From: Firmicutes bacterium UBA1422 | GTDB lineage: Bacteria > Bacillota > Clostridia > Peptostreptococcales > Anaerovoracaceae | Reading direction: 5' to 3' | Length of the DNA stretch: 29,352 nucleotides | Assembly: GCA_002304835.1 (NCBI GenBank) | Contig: DBPK01000026.1 | Span: forward strand, 159 to 29,510 | Part shown: piece after piece, positions 15,912-24,406 of the stretch | Numbering within the stretch: the first letter of the stretch is position 1 | How the letters are laid out: the number at the start of each line of letters is the position of its first letter | Position numbers and translations under genes: made by a program | Notes under the pieces: model-generated | What the model was told of the DNA's origin: nothing | What the model saw: the letters and a program-made list of their open reading frames with translations, nothing else | Database searches by the model: none

Positions 15912-17433
15912 TGTCCTTCTCCCCATCTTTGAAACATCTGTCGATATGCTCACTGCTGAATTTTTTCGTAAAAAGGCTCACAAGAGGAACTGCTACCAAC
16001 GAGACGATCATGGCAGTTACCCCAAACTGGGGAGCCATTGATTTTGCCACAGCAAATCCTTCCTGTAATGTGTTTGCTACCGTAAGGCCGGTAACCGTAA
16101 CAAGTCCGCTTAATGCACCTGCCCAGGCACCCATTTTTGTGACACCTTTCCAGTAAAGGCCCCACAGAAAAGGTCCGATGAAACATCCTGCCACGACTCC
16201 CCATGAAAAAGACATAAGATTGACTATGAAACTTATATTCATTGTTGCAAAAATATATGATAGTGCCACAAAAAGCACACAGAAGCCTCTCATTATAAAC
16301 ATCTGTTTTTTCTCATTTATTCCCGGTCTTAAGGTTCCAAGCAGATCAACTGCCACTGCAGAACTTGATGAAAGTACCAGTGCCTCAAGGGTGGACATGG
16401 ATGCAGAAAGCAATAGAATCATTATTATGCTGAGTAATATAATAAGAAAAGTATTACTGCTGAATACAGACATTAGTATTTCAGGCATCACTCCATCAAA
16501 GGACCCGGTAACATCCGGGGTACCGTCGGGCAGTGCCGGCACAAAAAGACGGCCAAAAGTCCCCACCAGATAAGCTCCTCCTCCTATGATAAGGGCAAAC
16601 ATGGTGGCAATAACCGTCCCCTGCTTTATACTTGATTCATCCTTTATGGCATAGTACTTATGAACCATCTGCGGCAGGCCCCATACAGCAAAACTTGTCA
16701 GAGAAATATTTATAAGCAGCGGGAACCAGTTTTTCCCTCCAAAGGGGCTGATGAGATCCGGATCAATGCTTTTCAACTTCTGAAAGCCTTCAAACAATCC
16801 TCCAACTTCAGGCTGACTGATAACAACTATTACCATAGCCATAACTCCCGTAAGCATTATTATGCCCTGGAAAAAATCTATAAGCGAAGTGGCTTTGTAT
16901 CCTCCGAGGAAAAGCCCCGTTGCCGTAAGAAGGGCAACCAGTAACATTATGATCTCTTCCGGTACTCCAGGGAATACTGCAGAAAAAAGAGAGCCCAGTC
17001 CCTTGTAAACTCCCGCTGCATAGGGGACCAGAAATAAGAAAATAATTACGGCTGCATAGATTTTAAGATTCCGGCAATCATATCTTTTTGCAAAGAACTC
17101 CGGCATGGTTTTTGCTTTTATCCTGTGGGTCATCCTTCTAGTGGGCTTGGCCAGAAGGATCCATGCCACCAGTGCTCCAAAGGCTGCGTTTCCTATACCT
17201 ATCATAATGCTTCCCGCGCCGATGATCCAGCCGAACATACCTGCATAGCCTATGAATATAACTGCCGAAAAATATGCCGTCCCATATGAAAAGGCCGATA
17301 CCCATGGTCCGACTTTCCTGCTTCCCAACAAAAAAGAATCCATTGTCTTTGTAGTTCTATAGCAATATAAGGCAATGAATACGACCATAGCTACATATAA
17401 TAATATCGTTATAAGTGTCACTATCTGAAGCAT
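15904..17433 (-). CDS. Sodium:solute symporter (SSS family)
   Basis: A 509-aa protein with about 13 membrane segments. It opens with TMDSFLLGSRKVGPWVSAFSYGTAYFSAVIFIGYAGMFG and has the conserved region FLGGYKATSLIDFFQGIIM and later SASMSTLEALVLSSSSAVAVDL, all typical of the SSS family (PutP, PanF and relatives). It would use the Na+ gradient to import a small solute. The sequence does not reveal the substrate; proline, pantothenate or a sugar acid are candidates. The ATG at 17433 has AAGGA at about 11 nt. It follows the deacetylase by 24 bp and overlaps ung at its end. In a genome with an Na+/H+ antiporter, Na+-coupled uptake is coherent. Confidence 0.88.
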   Translation of the reverse strand: MLQIVTLITILLYVAMVVFIALYCYRTTKTMDSFLLGSRKVGPWVSAFSYGTAYFSAVIFIGYAGMFGWIIGAGSIMIGIGNAAFGALVAWILLAKPTRRMTHRIKAKTMPEFFAKRYDCRNLKIYAAVIIFLFLVPYAAGVYKGLGSLFSAVFPGVPEEIIMLLVALLTATGLFLGGYKATSLIDFFQGIIMLTGVMAMVIVVISQPEVGGLFEGFQKLKSIDPDLISPFGGKNWFPLLINISLTSFAVWGLPQMVHKYYAIKDESSIKQGTVIATMFALIIGGGAYLVGTFGRLFVPALPDGTPDVTGSFDGVMPEILMSVFSSNTFLIILLSIIMILLLSASMSTLEALVLSSSSAVAVDLLGTLRPGINEKKQMFIMRGFCVLFVALSYIFATMNISFIVNLMSFSWGVVAGCFIGPFLWGLYWKGVTKMGAWAGALSGLVTVTGLTVANTLQEGFAVAKSMAPQFGVTAMIVSLVAVPLVSLFTKKFSSEHIDRCFKDGEKDNG

Positions 17434-17457
17434 TTTCTCTTTTTCCTTTCTCTTTTT

Positions 17458-18873
17458 TTACTGTCCGTTCATGCCGTTATTCGGGTCATTTCCGGAATTT
17501 TGTTCATAAACTCTATTTTCATTTTCTTCATCGGGATAATAAGCTTCCCAGGATCCGGCCATTACCGGTTCTCCCGGGGATACGATCCCTATGAATTGAC
17601 TAAGACCCTCTCCTCCTATTACTCTTGTCCTTGGCAAAAGAAGGGCATCACGACCAGGAAAAACTCTTCCGCCTTTCGTAGTCACTGCACATATAAAACC
17701 TGCTTTTTGTAAAATGTTCCTGCAGCTTTCTGTATAATCACCATAGGGATATGCAAAGGCTTCTTCATTTTTGCATATTGCCACTGATGTTTTCAGATCT
17801 TCAAGGGCTTCTTCTTCGGGAAGAGCCGTAAATACTCCTCCCTTTCCTATAAGTCCCCCGGATCTGTGCATATTATGTGAATGGGACTGGAAAGAAACAT
17901 ATTTGCTTCCATAAAGATCCACTTTTTTTTCTCCGCTGTTTTTTGTGATAATGAATACTGTGGCCGGTATCCTGTATTTTTCAAGAGCAGGAGCGATATA
18001 CCTAAGTGAATCCAGCTCTCCGTCGTCAAAGGTCATAACGACACTTTTTTCAGGCAACATTATTTTTCCTTCTGTATAGTCTCTGACTTCTTTCCATGTG
18101 GGAAAATAGTAGCCGTTTTCACTGAGATATCCGAGCATTTCTTCCAGCAGATCTTTGCTTATGTAATTCTTATATCTTGCTTGAAGATCATATGGTGGGT
18201 CGGCAGGATCATAAACATGATGAAACATCATTATGGGCAATCCGGTAGTTTCGTATAAGGTATTTTTTGTCACGGTGAATACTCTTTTTCTTGTGGTACT
18301 GTTTCCTTGACTGTCTGAAACCGTGTATTCCAGTTCATGCTTTCCGGTTTTCATGAATCTATTGTCGTCCACCTTGACATTTTCTGTTATGTCGTTCCCC
18401 ATCTTATCAAAAGCCTCATAACCCGTTTCACTATATTCTTCACCAAGGCCTATTGTGACATTCAAAGGCCCCTTTAGTTTCAACACCGGATCCATCTTTT
18501 CTCCTACTTTTACTGTCCTTGTTTTTTCTGCATTGCGGCATAGATATGTTATTTTATATGTGCCGGGCTTTGACGTGTCCAGATCGCTTTTTATTTTTAT
18601 TTCTGAAGTTATATCCTTTTCTTTGAAAACGGCTTTTGCTCCTTTTTCAATGTATGTGCCATAAAGTCCTATGCTCAAATCGTCACTGCCTATTATGGTT
18701 ATTGAAGGCTGACTAAGGGACCGGATCAAAGCTGCGGCAGAAATACCTATGAGTGCAATAAGCACAAGTACTATCAAAGCATAAAGTCTCTTGGCTTTTT
18801 TCTTTCTTAGTTTTTTCTTTTCCTGTCTCATAGCAGTTTTTTTCTGTTGTTCGAAGATTTTTTGTGTTGACAT
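17458..18873 (-). CDS. Membrane-anchored polysaccharide deacetylase with Ig-like domains
   Basis: A 471-aa protein: a Lys/Arg-rich cytoplasmic start (1-30), one membrane helix (31-51), two Ig-like modules of the DUF5011 type (about 57-123 and 127-202) and a NodB-type deacetylase domain (about 210-450). Catalytic motifs are MTFDDG (280-285), SHSHNMH with His331 and His336, and YPYGD (375-379). It would remove acetyl groups from an extracellular glycan such as peptidoglycan or an exopolysaccharide. The ATG at 18873 is chosen because a -10 TATAAT lies 7 nt upstream; an in-frame ATG at 18882 is inside the -10 and cannot be transcribed from it. There is no SD, so the mRNA is probably leaderless. 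It leads the operon that runs to the DUF2207 gene. Confidence 0.88.
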   Translation of the reverse strand: MSTQKIFEQQKKTAMRQEKKKLRKKKAKRLYALIVLVLIALIGISAAALIRSLSQPSITIIGSDDLSIGLYGTYIEKGAKAVFKEKDITSEIKIKSDLDTSKPGTYKITYLCRNAEKTRTVKVGEKMDPVLKLKGPLNVTIGLGEEYSETGYEAFDKMGNDITENVKVDDNRFMKTGKHELEYTVSDSQGNSTTRKRVFTVTKNTLYETTGLPIMMFHHVYDPADPPYDLQARYKNYISKDLLEEMLGYLSENGYYFPTWKEVRDYTEGKIMLPEKSVVMTFDDGELDSLRYIAPALEKYRIPATVFIITKNSGEKKVDLYGSKYVSFQSHSHNMHRSGGLIGKGGVFTALPEEEALEDLKTSVAICKNEEAFAYPYGDYTESCRNILQKAGFICAVTTKGGRVFPGRDALLLPRTRVIGGEGLSQFIGIVSPGEPVMAGSWEAYYPDEENENRVYEQNSGNDPNNGMNGQ

Positions 18874-18880
18874 GGTATTC

Positions 18881-18889
18881 ATTATAGCA
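18881..18889 (-). promoter_or_regulatory. Extended -10 promoter for the deacetylase operon
   Basis: On the minus strand TGC (18889-18887) precedes TATAAT (18886-18881), then GAATACC and the ATG at 18873. The predicted start is 18874 or 18873. No good -35 is visible and no SD lies between the box and the ATG. Confidence 0.6.
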
Positions 18890-18903
18890 TAATTTCATTA
18901 TTA

Positions 18904-18912
18904 TGGTAGAAT
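18904..18912 (+). promoter_or_regulatory. Extended -10 promoter for the radical SAM operon
   Basis: TGG (18904-18906) precedes TAGAAT (18907-18912), then AATATCT and the ATG at 18920. The predicted start is 18919 or 18920, so the first gene would be leaderless. A perfect TTGACA at 18867-18872 is too far upstream to pair with this box; paired with TAATTT (18890-18895) it would give an 18-nt leader, still without an SD. Confidence 0.55.
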
Positions 18913-18919
18913 AATATCT

Positions 18920-19951
18920 ATGAAGAAACATGCAATTATACCTGTTTTTATCCCGCATATGGGATGCCCCCATAACTGCGTTTTCTGCAACCAGGACACC
19001 ATAACAGCAAAAACTGCTCCCGGCTCTGCAGACACTGTAAGGGAAATAATAGAAGAAAGGCTCCCTGCACTTAAAGGGCGTGGTCTTGATACTGTTGAGA
19101 TAGCCTTTTTCGGAGGCAGTTTTACAGGAATACCATTGGACTGGCAGAAAAAATACCTGGCAGTTGCAAAGGAGTACAAGGACAATAACCGGGTTGACAA
19201 GATACACATCTCCACAAGACCCGACTATATAAATATACCCGTTCTCGAGAATCTGAAAAAATTCGGTGTAGATATAATAGAACTGGGAGCCCAGTCCTTT
19301 GACGATGAGGTTCTCTCACTATCAGAACGGGGACACGATGCTTCTGATATTGAAACGGCTTCTTCACTTATTACTTCTTACGGTTTTTCTCTGGGGATCC
19401 AGCTTATGATAGGTCTTCCGGGAGACACAAAGGAAAAAGCGATCACCTCAGCAAAAAAAACTGTTCTTCTGAAGCCTGATATAGCAAGGCTTTATCCCAC
19501 TGTTGTATTTGAAGGGACCCGTCTTGCAGAAATGAAAAAAGAAGGCAGTTATTGTCCCTTAAACGAAAATCAAGCTGTAGAAATAACAAAAGAAATGTAT
19601 AAGATCCTTGATGCAGCAGGGATAAATATAATACGGGTAGGTCTTAAAAGCACGGATCTGGTCAACCCCGAAAATGATCTTTGCGGGAACTATCACCCGG
19701 CTTTCCGCCAGCTGGTGGAAGGAGCCATTGCCCGCGAAAAAATGGAAGAGCTTATTTGGGCACATGGCAAAAAAGAAAAATCCTTTTGTTTTACATGCAA
19801 CAAAAAAAGTTTTTCCGGCATGATAGGTCATAAGGGTTGCAACAGAGACTATTTCGAAAAAAAATACCCTTCACTGACCTTTATGTACACTGCAGATGAA
19901 ATGCTCCCGGACAGAACATACAAACTCAAATCGCTTCTTTCCGGCAAATAA
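18920..19951 (+). CDS. Elp3/YhcC-like radical SAM protein
   Basis: A 343-aa radical SAM enzyme. C16-x3-C20-x2-C23 (CPHNCVFC) binds the 4Fe-4S cluster that cleaves S-adenosylmethionine; AFFGGSFTGIP, HISTRPDYI, ELGAQSFDDEVL and LGIQLMIGLPGD are the following conserved strands seen in the Elp3/coproporphyrinogen oxidase-like group (COG1243-like). Unlike Elp3 it lacks the acetyltransferase domain. The substrate is not known; a tRNA or similar modification is a guess from distant relatives. The ATG at 18920 follows an extended -10 by 7 nt, and there is no SD. It heads a run with gtrA, the ACT gene and UPF0210, with gaps of 43 bp or less. Confidence 0.85.
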   Translation: MKKHAIIPVFIPHMGCPHNCVFCNQDTITAKTAPGSADTVREIIEERLPALKGRGLDTVEIAFFGGSFTGIPLDWQKKYLAVAKEYKDNNRVDKIHISTRPDYINIPVLENLKKFGVDIIELGAQSFDDEVLSLSERGHDASDIETASSLITSYGFSLGIQLMIGLPGDTKEKAITSAKKTVLLKPDIARLYPTVVFEGTRLAEMKKEGSYCPLNENQAVEITKEMYKILDAAGINIIRVGLKSTDLVNPENDLCGNYHPAFRQLVEGAIAREKMEELIWAHGKKEKSFCFTCNKKSFSGMIGHKGCNRDYFEKKYPSLTFMYTADEMLPDRTYKLKSLLSGK

Positions 19952-19994
19952 ATACCGTATGTAGCAGGCAGAAAATATATTTTTTGCGGATACG

Positions 19995-20378
19995 ATGGAA
20001 AAAATAATAAAACAATTTTTTAGGTTTGCTGTGACCGGGACTTCCTGCTTTGCCATAGATTTCGCTTTGATGGTCCTTCTGAAAGAAGTCTTCGGCGTTT
20101 ATTATCTTGCGGCTTCTATCATTTCATTCTGCAGCGCCACCGCCGTAAACTATATAATAAGTGTCAAATGGGTATATTTTGCAAGAGACAGTTCCATAAA
20201 ACCTTTTGAAATGTTTGTATTTATTTTGCTGAGCATTATTGGACTCATTATAAACACTTTTCTCGTGTGGGTGTTTGTTGAAAAAATCGGCATCTATTAC
20301 ATGCCGGCAAAAGCATTAGCAGGAATAATATCGGGATTTTATAATTTTATCACACGAAAAATATATCTGGAAAGATAA
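19995..20378 (+). CDS. GtrA-family membrane protein
   Basis: A 127-aa protein with four membrane segments. It opens with KQFFRFAVTGTSCFAIDFALMVLL and has AVNYIISVKWVYF and a C-terminal GFYNFITRKIYL, the pattern of the GtrA family (PF04138), which is thought to flip or shuttle lipid-linked sugars for glycan modification. No glycosyltransferase or other cell-wall glycan gene lies beside it in this operon, so its substrate is unknown. The SD is weak (GCGGA, about 5 nt from the ATG). It may be co-transcribed with the radical SAM gene 43 bp upstream. Confidence 0.88.
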   Translation: MEKIIKQFFRFAVTGTSCFAIDFALMVLLKEVFGVYYLAASIISFCSATAVNYIISVKWVYFARDSSIKPFEMFVFILLSIIGLIINTFLVWVFVEKIGIYYMPAKALAGIISGFYNFITRKIYLER

Positions 20379-20407
20379 ATCTGCCCCAAGGGGAGCCGGA
20401 GGTAAAA

Positions 20408-20671
20408 ATGAAAGCAGTAATAACGGTAATAGGAAAAGATATGGTGGGCATACTGGCCAAAGTCAGCGGCACGTGTGCAGAAAAAAATGCAAATGTACTG
20501 GAGGTAAACCAGTCTGTTCTTCAGGAATACTTCGCAATGGTAATGCTCATCGACATATCCGCCCTTACCTGTTCTCTTGAACAACTCAAAACTGATCTTG
20601 ACAAAAATGTGAAAGACATGACCATACATGTGATGCACGAAGATATTTTCAATTCAATGCACAGGATATGA
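20408..20671 (+). CDS. ACT-domain protein (UPF0237)
   Basis: An 87-aa protein that is a single ACT domain: VITVIGKDMVGILAKVSGTCAEKNANVLEVNQSVLQ is the ligand-binding first half, and the rest completes the beta-alpha-beta fold. ACT domains sense amino acids or related ligands and usually act as dimers. The SD is strong (GGAGG, 5 nt spacing). The stop overlaps the first possible ATG of the UPF0210 gene (ATGA). This ACT plus UPF0210 gene pair is known from streptococci and other Bacillota, so the ACT protein probably regulates or partners the UPF0210 protein. No direct evidence of the ligand is available. Confidence 0.92.
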   Translation: MKAVITVIGKDMVGILAKVSGTCAEKNANVLEVNQSVLQEYFAMVMLIDISALTCSLEQLKTDLDKNVKDMTIHVMHEDIFNSMHRI

Positions 20672-20682
20672 GAGGAAATGCC

Positions 20683-22041
20683 ATGTTGAATATGAATGAC
20701 ATCCTGGAAACCATAACCATGATCCAGGAAGAAAATCTTGATATAAGAACGATCACAATGGGTATATCCCTGCTGGATTGTGCAGACAGCGATGCAGAAA
20801 AGGCCTGTGAAAAAATCTACAAAAAAATATACTCAAAGGCAAAGGACCTTGTTAAGACCGGGGATGCCATAGAAAAAAAATACGGCATACCCATCGTCAA
20901 CAAGAGGATATCGGTCACTCCCGTGTCCATGCTTCTGGCGGCTTCCGGAGGAGATCCGTTAAGATATGCCAAAATTCTGGACCGGGCGGCAAAGGATGTG
21001 GGGGTGAATTTCATAGGAGGCTATTCTGCTCTTGTTCACAAGGGATTTTCCGCCGGAGATCTGGAACTTATCCGTTCTATCCCCCGGGCTCTTTCTGAAA
21101 CAGAATTCGTATGTTCCTGTGTAAATGTGGGCAGTACCAGATCGGGAATAAACATGGACGCGGTCAAGCTGATGGGAAAAGTCATAAAAGAGACTTCTCT
21201 CCTTACAAAGGACCGGCAGTGCATAGGTGCGGCAAAACTGGTTGTCTTCTGCAATGCTCCCGAAGACAACCCATTCATGGCCGGTGCCTTTCACGGCCCC
21301 GGAGAGCCGGACTGTATAATAAACATCGGAGTTTCGGGCCCCGGCGTCGTACGGGCTGCTCTTGCTAAAATGGATGATAATGAAGACCTCAACGCTGTAT
21401 CAGATGCCATCAAAAAAACAGCTTTTAAAATAACAAGAATGGGTCAGCTGGTAGGCGCAGAAGCTTCCGCCGCCCTGGGAGTGCCCTTTGGTATAATAGA
21501 TCTTTCCCTGGCCCCTACCCCTGCAGTGGGCGATTCGGTAGCTCATATCCTGGAAGAGATCGGTCTTGAAAAGTGTGGATGCTGGGGCACAACGGCAGCC
21601 CTTGCCATGTTAAACGATGCTGTCAAAAAGGGAGGGGTCATGGCTTCGGGAAATGTGGGCGGTCTTTCAGGCGCTTTCATTCCGGTCACAGAGGATGCAG
21701 GTATGATATCCGCTGCGGAATCGGGAGCCCTCTGTCTGGAGAAACTCGAAGCAATGACGGCAGTATGTTCTGTGGGTCTTGATATGGTAATAATCCCCGG
21801 CGATACCCCGGAAGAAGTGATATCTGCCATGATCGCCGATGAAGCGGCCATAGGAATGATAAACTCGAAGACAACGGCGGTCAGAGTCATCCCCGCCATA
21901 GGTTCAAATGAAGGAGACGAACTGGATTTCGGGGGTCTTTTGGGCAAAGGTCCCGTCATGAAAGTAAACAGATATTCTCCCTCAAAAATGATCAACAGAG
22001 GAGGCAGGATACCGGCTCCCATGCAGAGCTTAAAAAACTAA
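20683..22041 (+). CDS. UPF0210 (DUF711, PFL-like) protein
   Basis: A 452-aa protein of the UPF0210 family, with the family start ILETITMIQEENLDIRTITMGISLLDC, the GGYSALVHKGF stretch, GAFHGPGEPDCIINIGVSGPG and the C-terminal NRGGRIPAPMQSLKN. Structures of family members exist, but the reaction is not established as far as I know. I chose the ATG at 20683 since AGAGGA lies 6 nt upstream; the ATG at 20668 overlaps the ACT stop and gives 5 extra residues, and either could be used. It is tightly linked to the ACT gene and ends the operon; no clear terminator was seen in the next 130 bp, which hold no gene but do include the next promoter. Confidence 0.92.
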   Translation: MLNMNDILETITMIQEENLDIRTITMGISLLDCADSDAEKACEKIYKKIYSKAKDLVKTGDAIEKKYGIPIVNKRISVTPVSMLLAASGGDPLRYAKILDRAAKDVGVNFIGGYSALVHKGFSAGDLELIRSIPRALSETEFVCSCVNVGSTRSGINMDAVKLMGKVIKETSLLTKDRQCIGAAKLVVFCNAPEDNPFMAGAFHGPGEPDCIINIGVSGPGVVRAALAKMDDNEDLNAVSDAIKKTAFKITRMGQLVGAEASAALGVPFGIIDLSLAPTPAVGDSVAHILEEIGLEKCGCWGTTAALAMLNDAVKKGGVMASGNVGGLSGAFIPVTEDAGMISAAESGALCLEKLEAMTAVCSVGLDMVIIPGDTPEEVISAMIADEAAIGMINSKTTAVRVIPAIGSNEGDELDFGGLLGKGPVMKVNRYSPSKMINRGGRIPAPMQSLKN

Positions 22042-22122
22042 AAGTCAGAAACTCCTTATTGGTATTTTCCCTTTTGCCTGCGCTGATTGGCTTCACAACA
22101 ACTCACCTTCTTATATTTTTCC

Positions 22123-22150
22123 TTGTCATGATGTTTATATGTCGTATAAT
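22123..22150 (+). promoter_or_regulatory. Promoter of the AmmeMemoRadiSam genes
   Basis: TTGTCA (22123-22128), 16 bp, TATAAT (22145-22150), then an SD AAGGAGG (22159-22165) 7 nt before the ATG at 22173. The predicted start is near 22157, so the leader is about 16 nt and contains the SD. Confidence 0.7.
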
Positions 22151-22172
22151 GACTGTATAAGGAGGTGTTTTT

Positions 22173-23558
22173 ATGTCTATCATAGCCTCATATATATTCC
22201 CCCACCCACCGCTTATTATCCCGGATGTGGGACGGGGCCAGGAGAATGATATCTCCGCCACAGTCGATGCCTGCATTAAATGTGCAGAGCAAATATCAAA
22301 CATCAAACCGGATACGATTATAGTGATTTCGCCTCACACGACCATATATGCAGATTATTTTCATATATCCAAGGGGCATAAAGCCTTTGGCAGCATGGCC
22401 CGTTTCAACGCATATAATGTACGTATGGAAGTTCTTTATGATGAAGAAATGGTTTCTGCTATTTCATCTGAGGCCTTTGCCTCAGATCTGCCCGCCGGCA
22501 CGGAAGGTGAAACTGACAAGAATCTGGATCATGCCACCTTTATTCCTCTATGGTTCGTAAATAAGTTTTATACAGATTATAAAGTTGTAAGGATGGGTTT
22601 TTCCGGTCTTTCTCCCTATGAACACTATTCTTTGGGAAAATGTATTGCAAGGGCATCCGAAGCTTTGGGAAGAAACACCGTCATAATCGCCAGTGGCGAC
22701 CTTTCACATAAACTGACTTCGGAAGGTCCCTACGGTTTCGCCGGCGAAGGTCCTGAATTCGACAGGAAAATAACATCCGCTATGGCCAAGGGGGATTTTC
22801 TGGAATTTCTTTCTATGCCATCTTCCCTTTGTGAAAAAGCCGGGGAATGCGGACTCAGATCTTTTCAGATAATGTCGGGAGCTCTGGACGGGCTTTTCGT
22901 CGAGCCGGAGCTTCTTTCCTATGAAGGTCCTTTCGGTGTGGGATACGGTGTGGCTTCTTTCAAAGTAACAGGCACAGGCAACGAAAAACATTTTGATGAG
23001 GAATATCTGTCATTTGAGCAAGACCGATTACTAAAGACAAAGTCAAATGAAAGTGAAATAGTTAAACTTGCAAGAAAAAGTCTGGAAGCATATGTGAATA
23101 CCGGAAAACATATACCCCTGCCAAAAGACATTTCAGATGAGCTCATCCAAAATAAAGCAGGAGTTTTTGTTTCTCTGAAAAAACACGGTCAGCTAAGAGG
23201 CTGTATCGGTACAACTTCTCCCACCACAGAAAGCATTGCCGCAGAAGTTATCCAAAATGCAATCTCTGCCGGCATTAATGATCCAAGGTTCCCATCCGTA
23301 AGGAAAAACGAACTGAAGGATCTTTCCTACAGTGTAGATGTTCTTGGTTCTGCAGAGCCTATAGATTTTCCTTCAATGCTTGATCCAAGGCGCTACGGGG
23401 TCATCGTGACATCCGGTAAAAGAAGAGGCCTGCTGCTTCCCGACCTTGAAGGCATAGATACAGCAGAAGAACAGATAAGAATCGCCTGCAGCAAAGCAGG
23501 TATTGACCCGGGAGAAGATGTATCCCTTGAACGGTTTGAAGTGGTACGTTACAAATGA
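22173..23558 (+). CDS. Fused Memo-like (B) and AMMECR1 (A) protein
   Basis: A 461-aa protein with two domains. Residues 1-265 are of the LigB-like/Memo type (AmmeMemoRadiSam system protein B): PHPPLIIPDVGRG (10-22), ISPHTT (52-57), HATFIPLWF and IASGDLSHK (172-180), with His11, His55, His120 and His179 as possible metal ligands. Residues 295-461 are AMMECR1 (system protein A), with the signature LRGCIGT (341-347) and NDPRFPSV. In many genomes these are separate genes; here they are one chain. The radical SAM gene follows with a 4-bp overlap, completing the three-part set. The biochemical role of this system is not established. SD and promoter are both strong. Confidence 0.93.
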   Translation: MSIIASYIFPHPPLIIPDVGRGQENDISATVDACIKCAEQISNIKPDTIIVISPHTTIYADYFHISKGHKAFGSMARFNAYNVRMEVLYDEEMVSAISSEAFASDLPAGTEGETDKNLDHATFIPLWFVNKFYTDYKVVRMGFSGLSPYEHYSLGKCIARASEALGRNTVIIASGDLSHKLTSEGPYGFAGEGPEFDRKITSAMAKGDFLEFLSMPSSLCEKAGECGLRSFQIMSGALDGLFVEPELLSYEGPFGVGYGVASFKVTGTGNEKHFDEEYLSFEQDRLLKTKSNESEIVKLARKSLEAYVNTGKHIPLPKDISDELIQNKAGVFVSLKKHGQLRGCIGTTSPTTESIAAEVIQNAISAGINDPRFPSVRKNELKDLSYSVDVLGSAEPIDFPSMLDPRRYGVIVTSGKRRGLLLPDLEGIDTAEEQIRIACSKAGIDPGEDVSLERFEVVRYK

Positions 23559-24403
23559 CAGAAAACAAAAGTGCAGGATCCGCCATATGCGGGATATGTC
23601 CACGCAGATGCTCACTTGCACCGGGGCAATATGGATTTTGCCGTGCAAGAAAAAATGAAAGCGGCCTAATAACATGTGATAATTACGGCAGGATAGTTTC
23701 CCTTGCCATGGATCCCATAGAAAAAAAGCCCCTGAAGCATTTCCGGCCAGGAAGTATGATACTTTCCGCCGGCAGTTACGGATGCAATCTTATGTGTCCC
23801 TTCTGCCAAAACCACAGGATCTCAATGTCTTCCCGGGAAGATATCGCCTGGGAATACATTTCTCCCGATAAAATAACAGAAACTGCCCTAAAACTTAAAG
23901 ACCGGGGCAATATCGGAGTGGCCTTTACTTATAATGAGCCTCTTATAAGCTATGAATATGTTTATGACTGTTCAAGCTCCTTAAAGAAAAAATCAATGAG
24001 CCCTGTCCTTGTTACAAACGGATATATATGTGAAGAACCATTAAAAAAGCTTCTGCCGCTTATCGATGCCATGAACATAGATCTTAAGGCGTTCACAAAG
24101 GATTTTTACAATAAAATCGGAGGAGACCTTGAAACAGTAAAGAGAAGCATAATGCTGGCATCTGAATTCTGTCACATAGAAATAACCACCCTTGTGATAC
24201 CGGGTATGAATGACTCCCATGATGAAATGGAGAAAATGTCATCATGGCTGGCGGGCATAGAGAAAGATATCCCTTTGCATGTGAGCCGTTTCTTCCCCCA
24301 GTACAAAATGTCTGATAAGGATCCCACTCCGGTGAAAAGCATTTACGAATTGGCCGATACTGCAAGAAAGCATCTAAAATATGTTCATACGGGCAACTGC
24401 TGA
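23555..24403 (+). CDS. amrS: AmmeMemoRadiSam system radical SAM protein (AmrS)
   Basis: A 282-aa radical SAM enzyme. The cluster motif is CNLMCPFC (Cys77, Cys81, Cys84). An extra N-terminal Cys set, C12-x2-C15-x3-C19-x9-C29 (CGICPRRCSLAPGQYGFC), is typical of the AmrS group (COG1180-like, related to pyruvate formate-lyase activases), with SYEYVY and VTNGYI following. The ATG overlaps the preceding stop (ATGA); no clear SD is present, so translation is coupled to the fused protein. The substrate is unknown; a glycyl-radical or other modification is inference by homology only. It ends 3 bp before the convergent DUF6382 gene, so no terminator fits between them. Confidence 0.94.
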   Translation: MTENKSAGSAICGICPRRCSLAPGQYGFCRARKNESGLITCDNYGRIVSLAMDPIEKKPLKHFRPGSMILSAGSYGCNLMCPFCQNHRISMSSREDIAWEYISPDKITETALKLKDRGNIGVAFTYNEPLISYEYVYDCSSSLKKKSMSPVLVTNGYICEEPLKKLLPLIDAMNIDLKAFTKDFYNKIGGDLETVKRSIMLASEFCHIEITTLVIPGMNDSHDEMEKMSSWLAGIEKDIPLHVSRFFPQYKMSDKDPTPVKSIYELADTARKHLKYVHTGNC

Positions 24404-24406
24404 TTT

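Noticed and set aside
18867..18872. TTGACA as the -35 of the radical SAM operon
   Set aside because: No convincing -10 lies at the right distance; the best one (TAATTT) is weak, and the extended -10 at 18904-18912 is a better fit.
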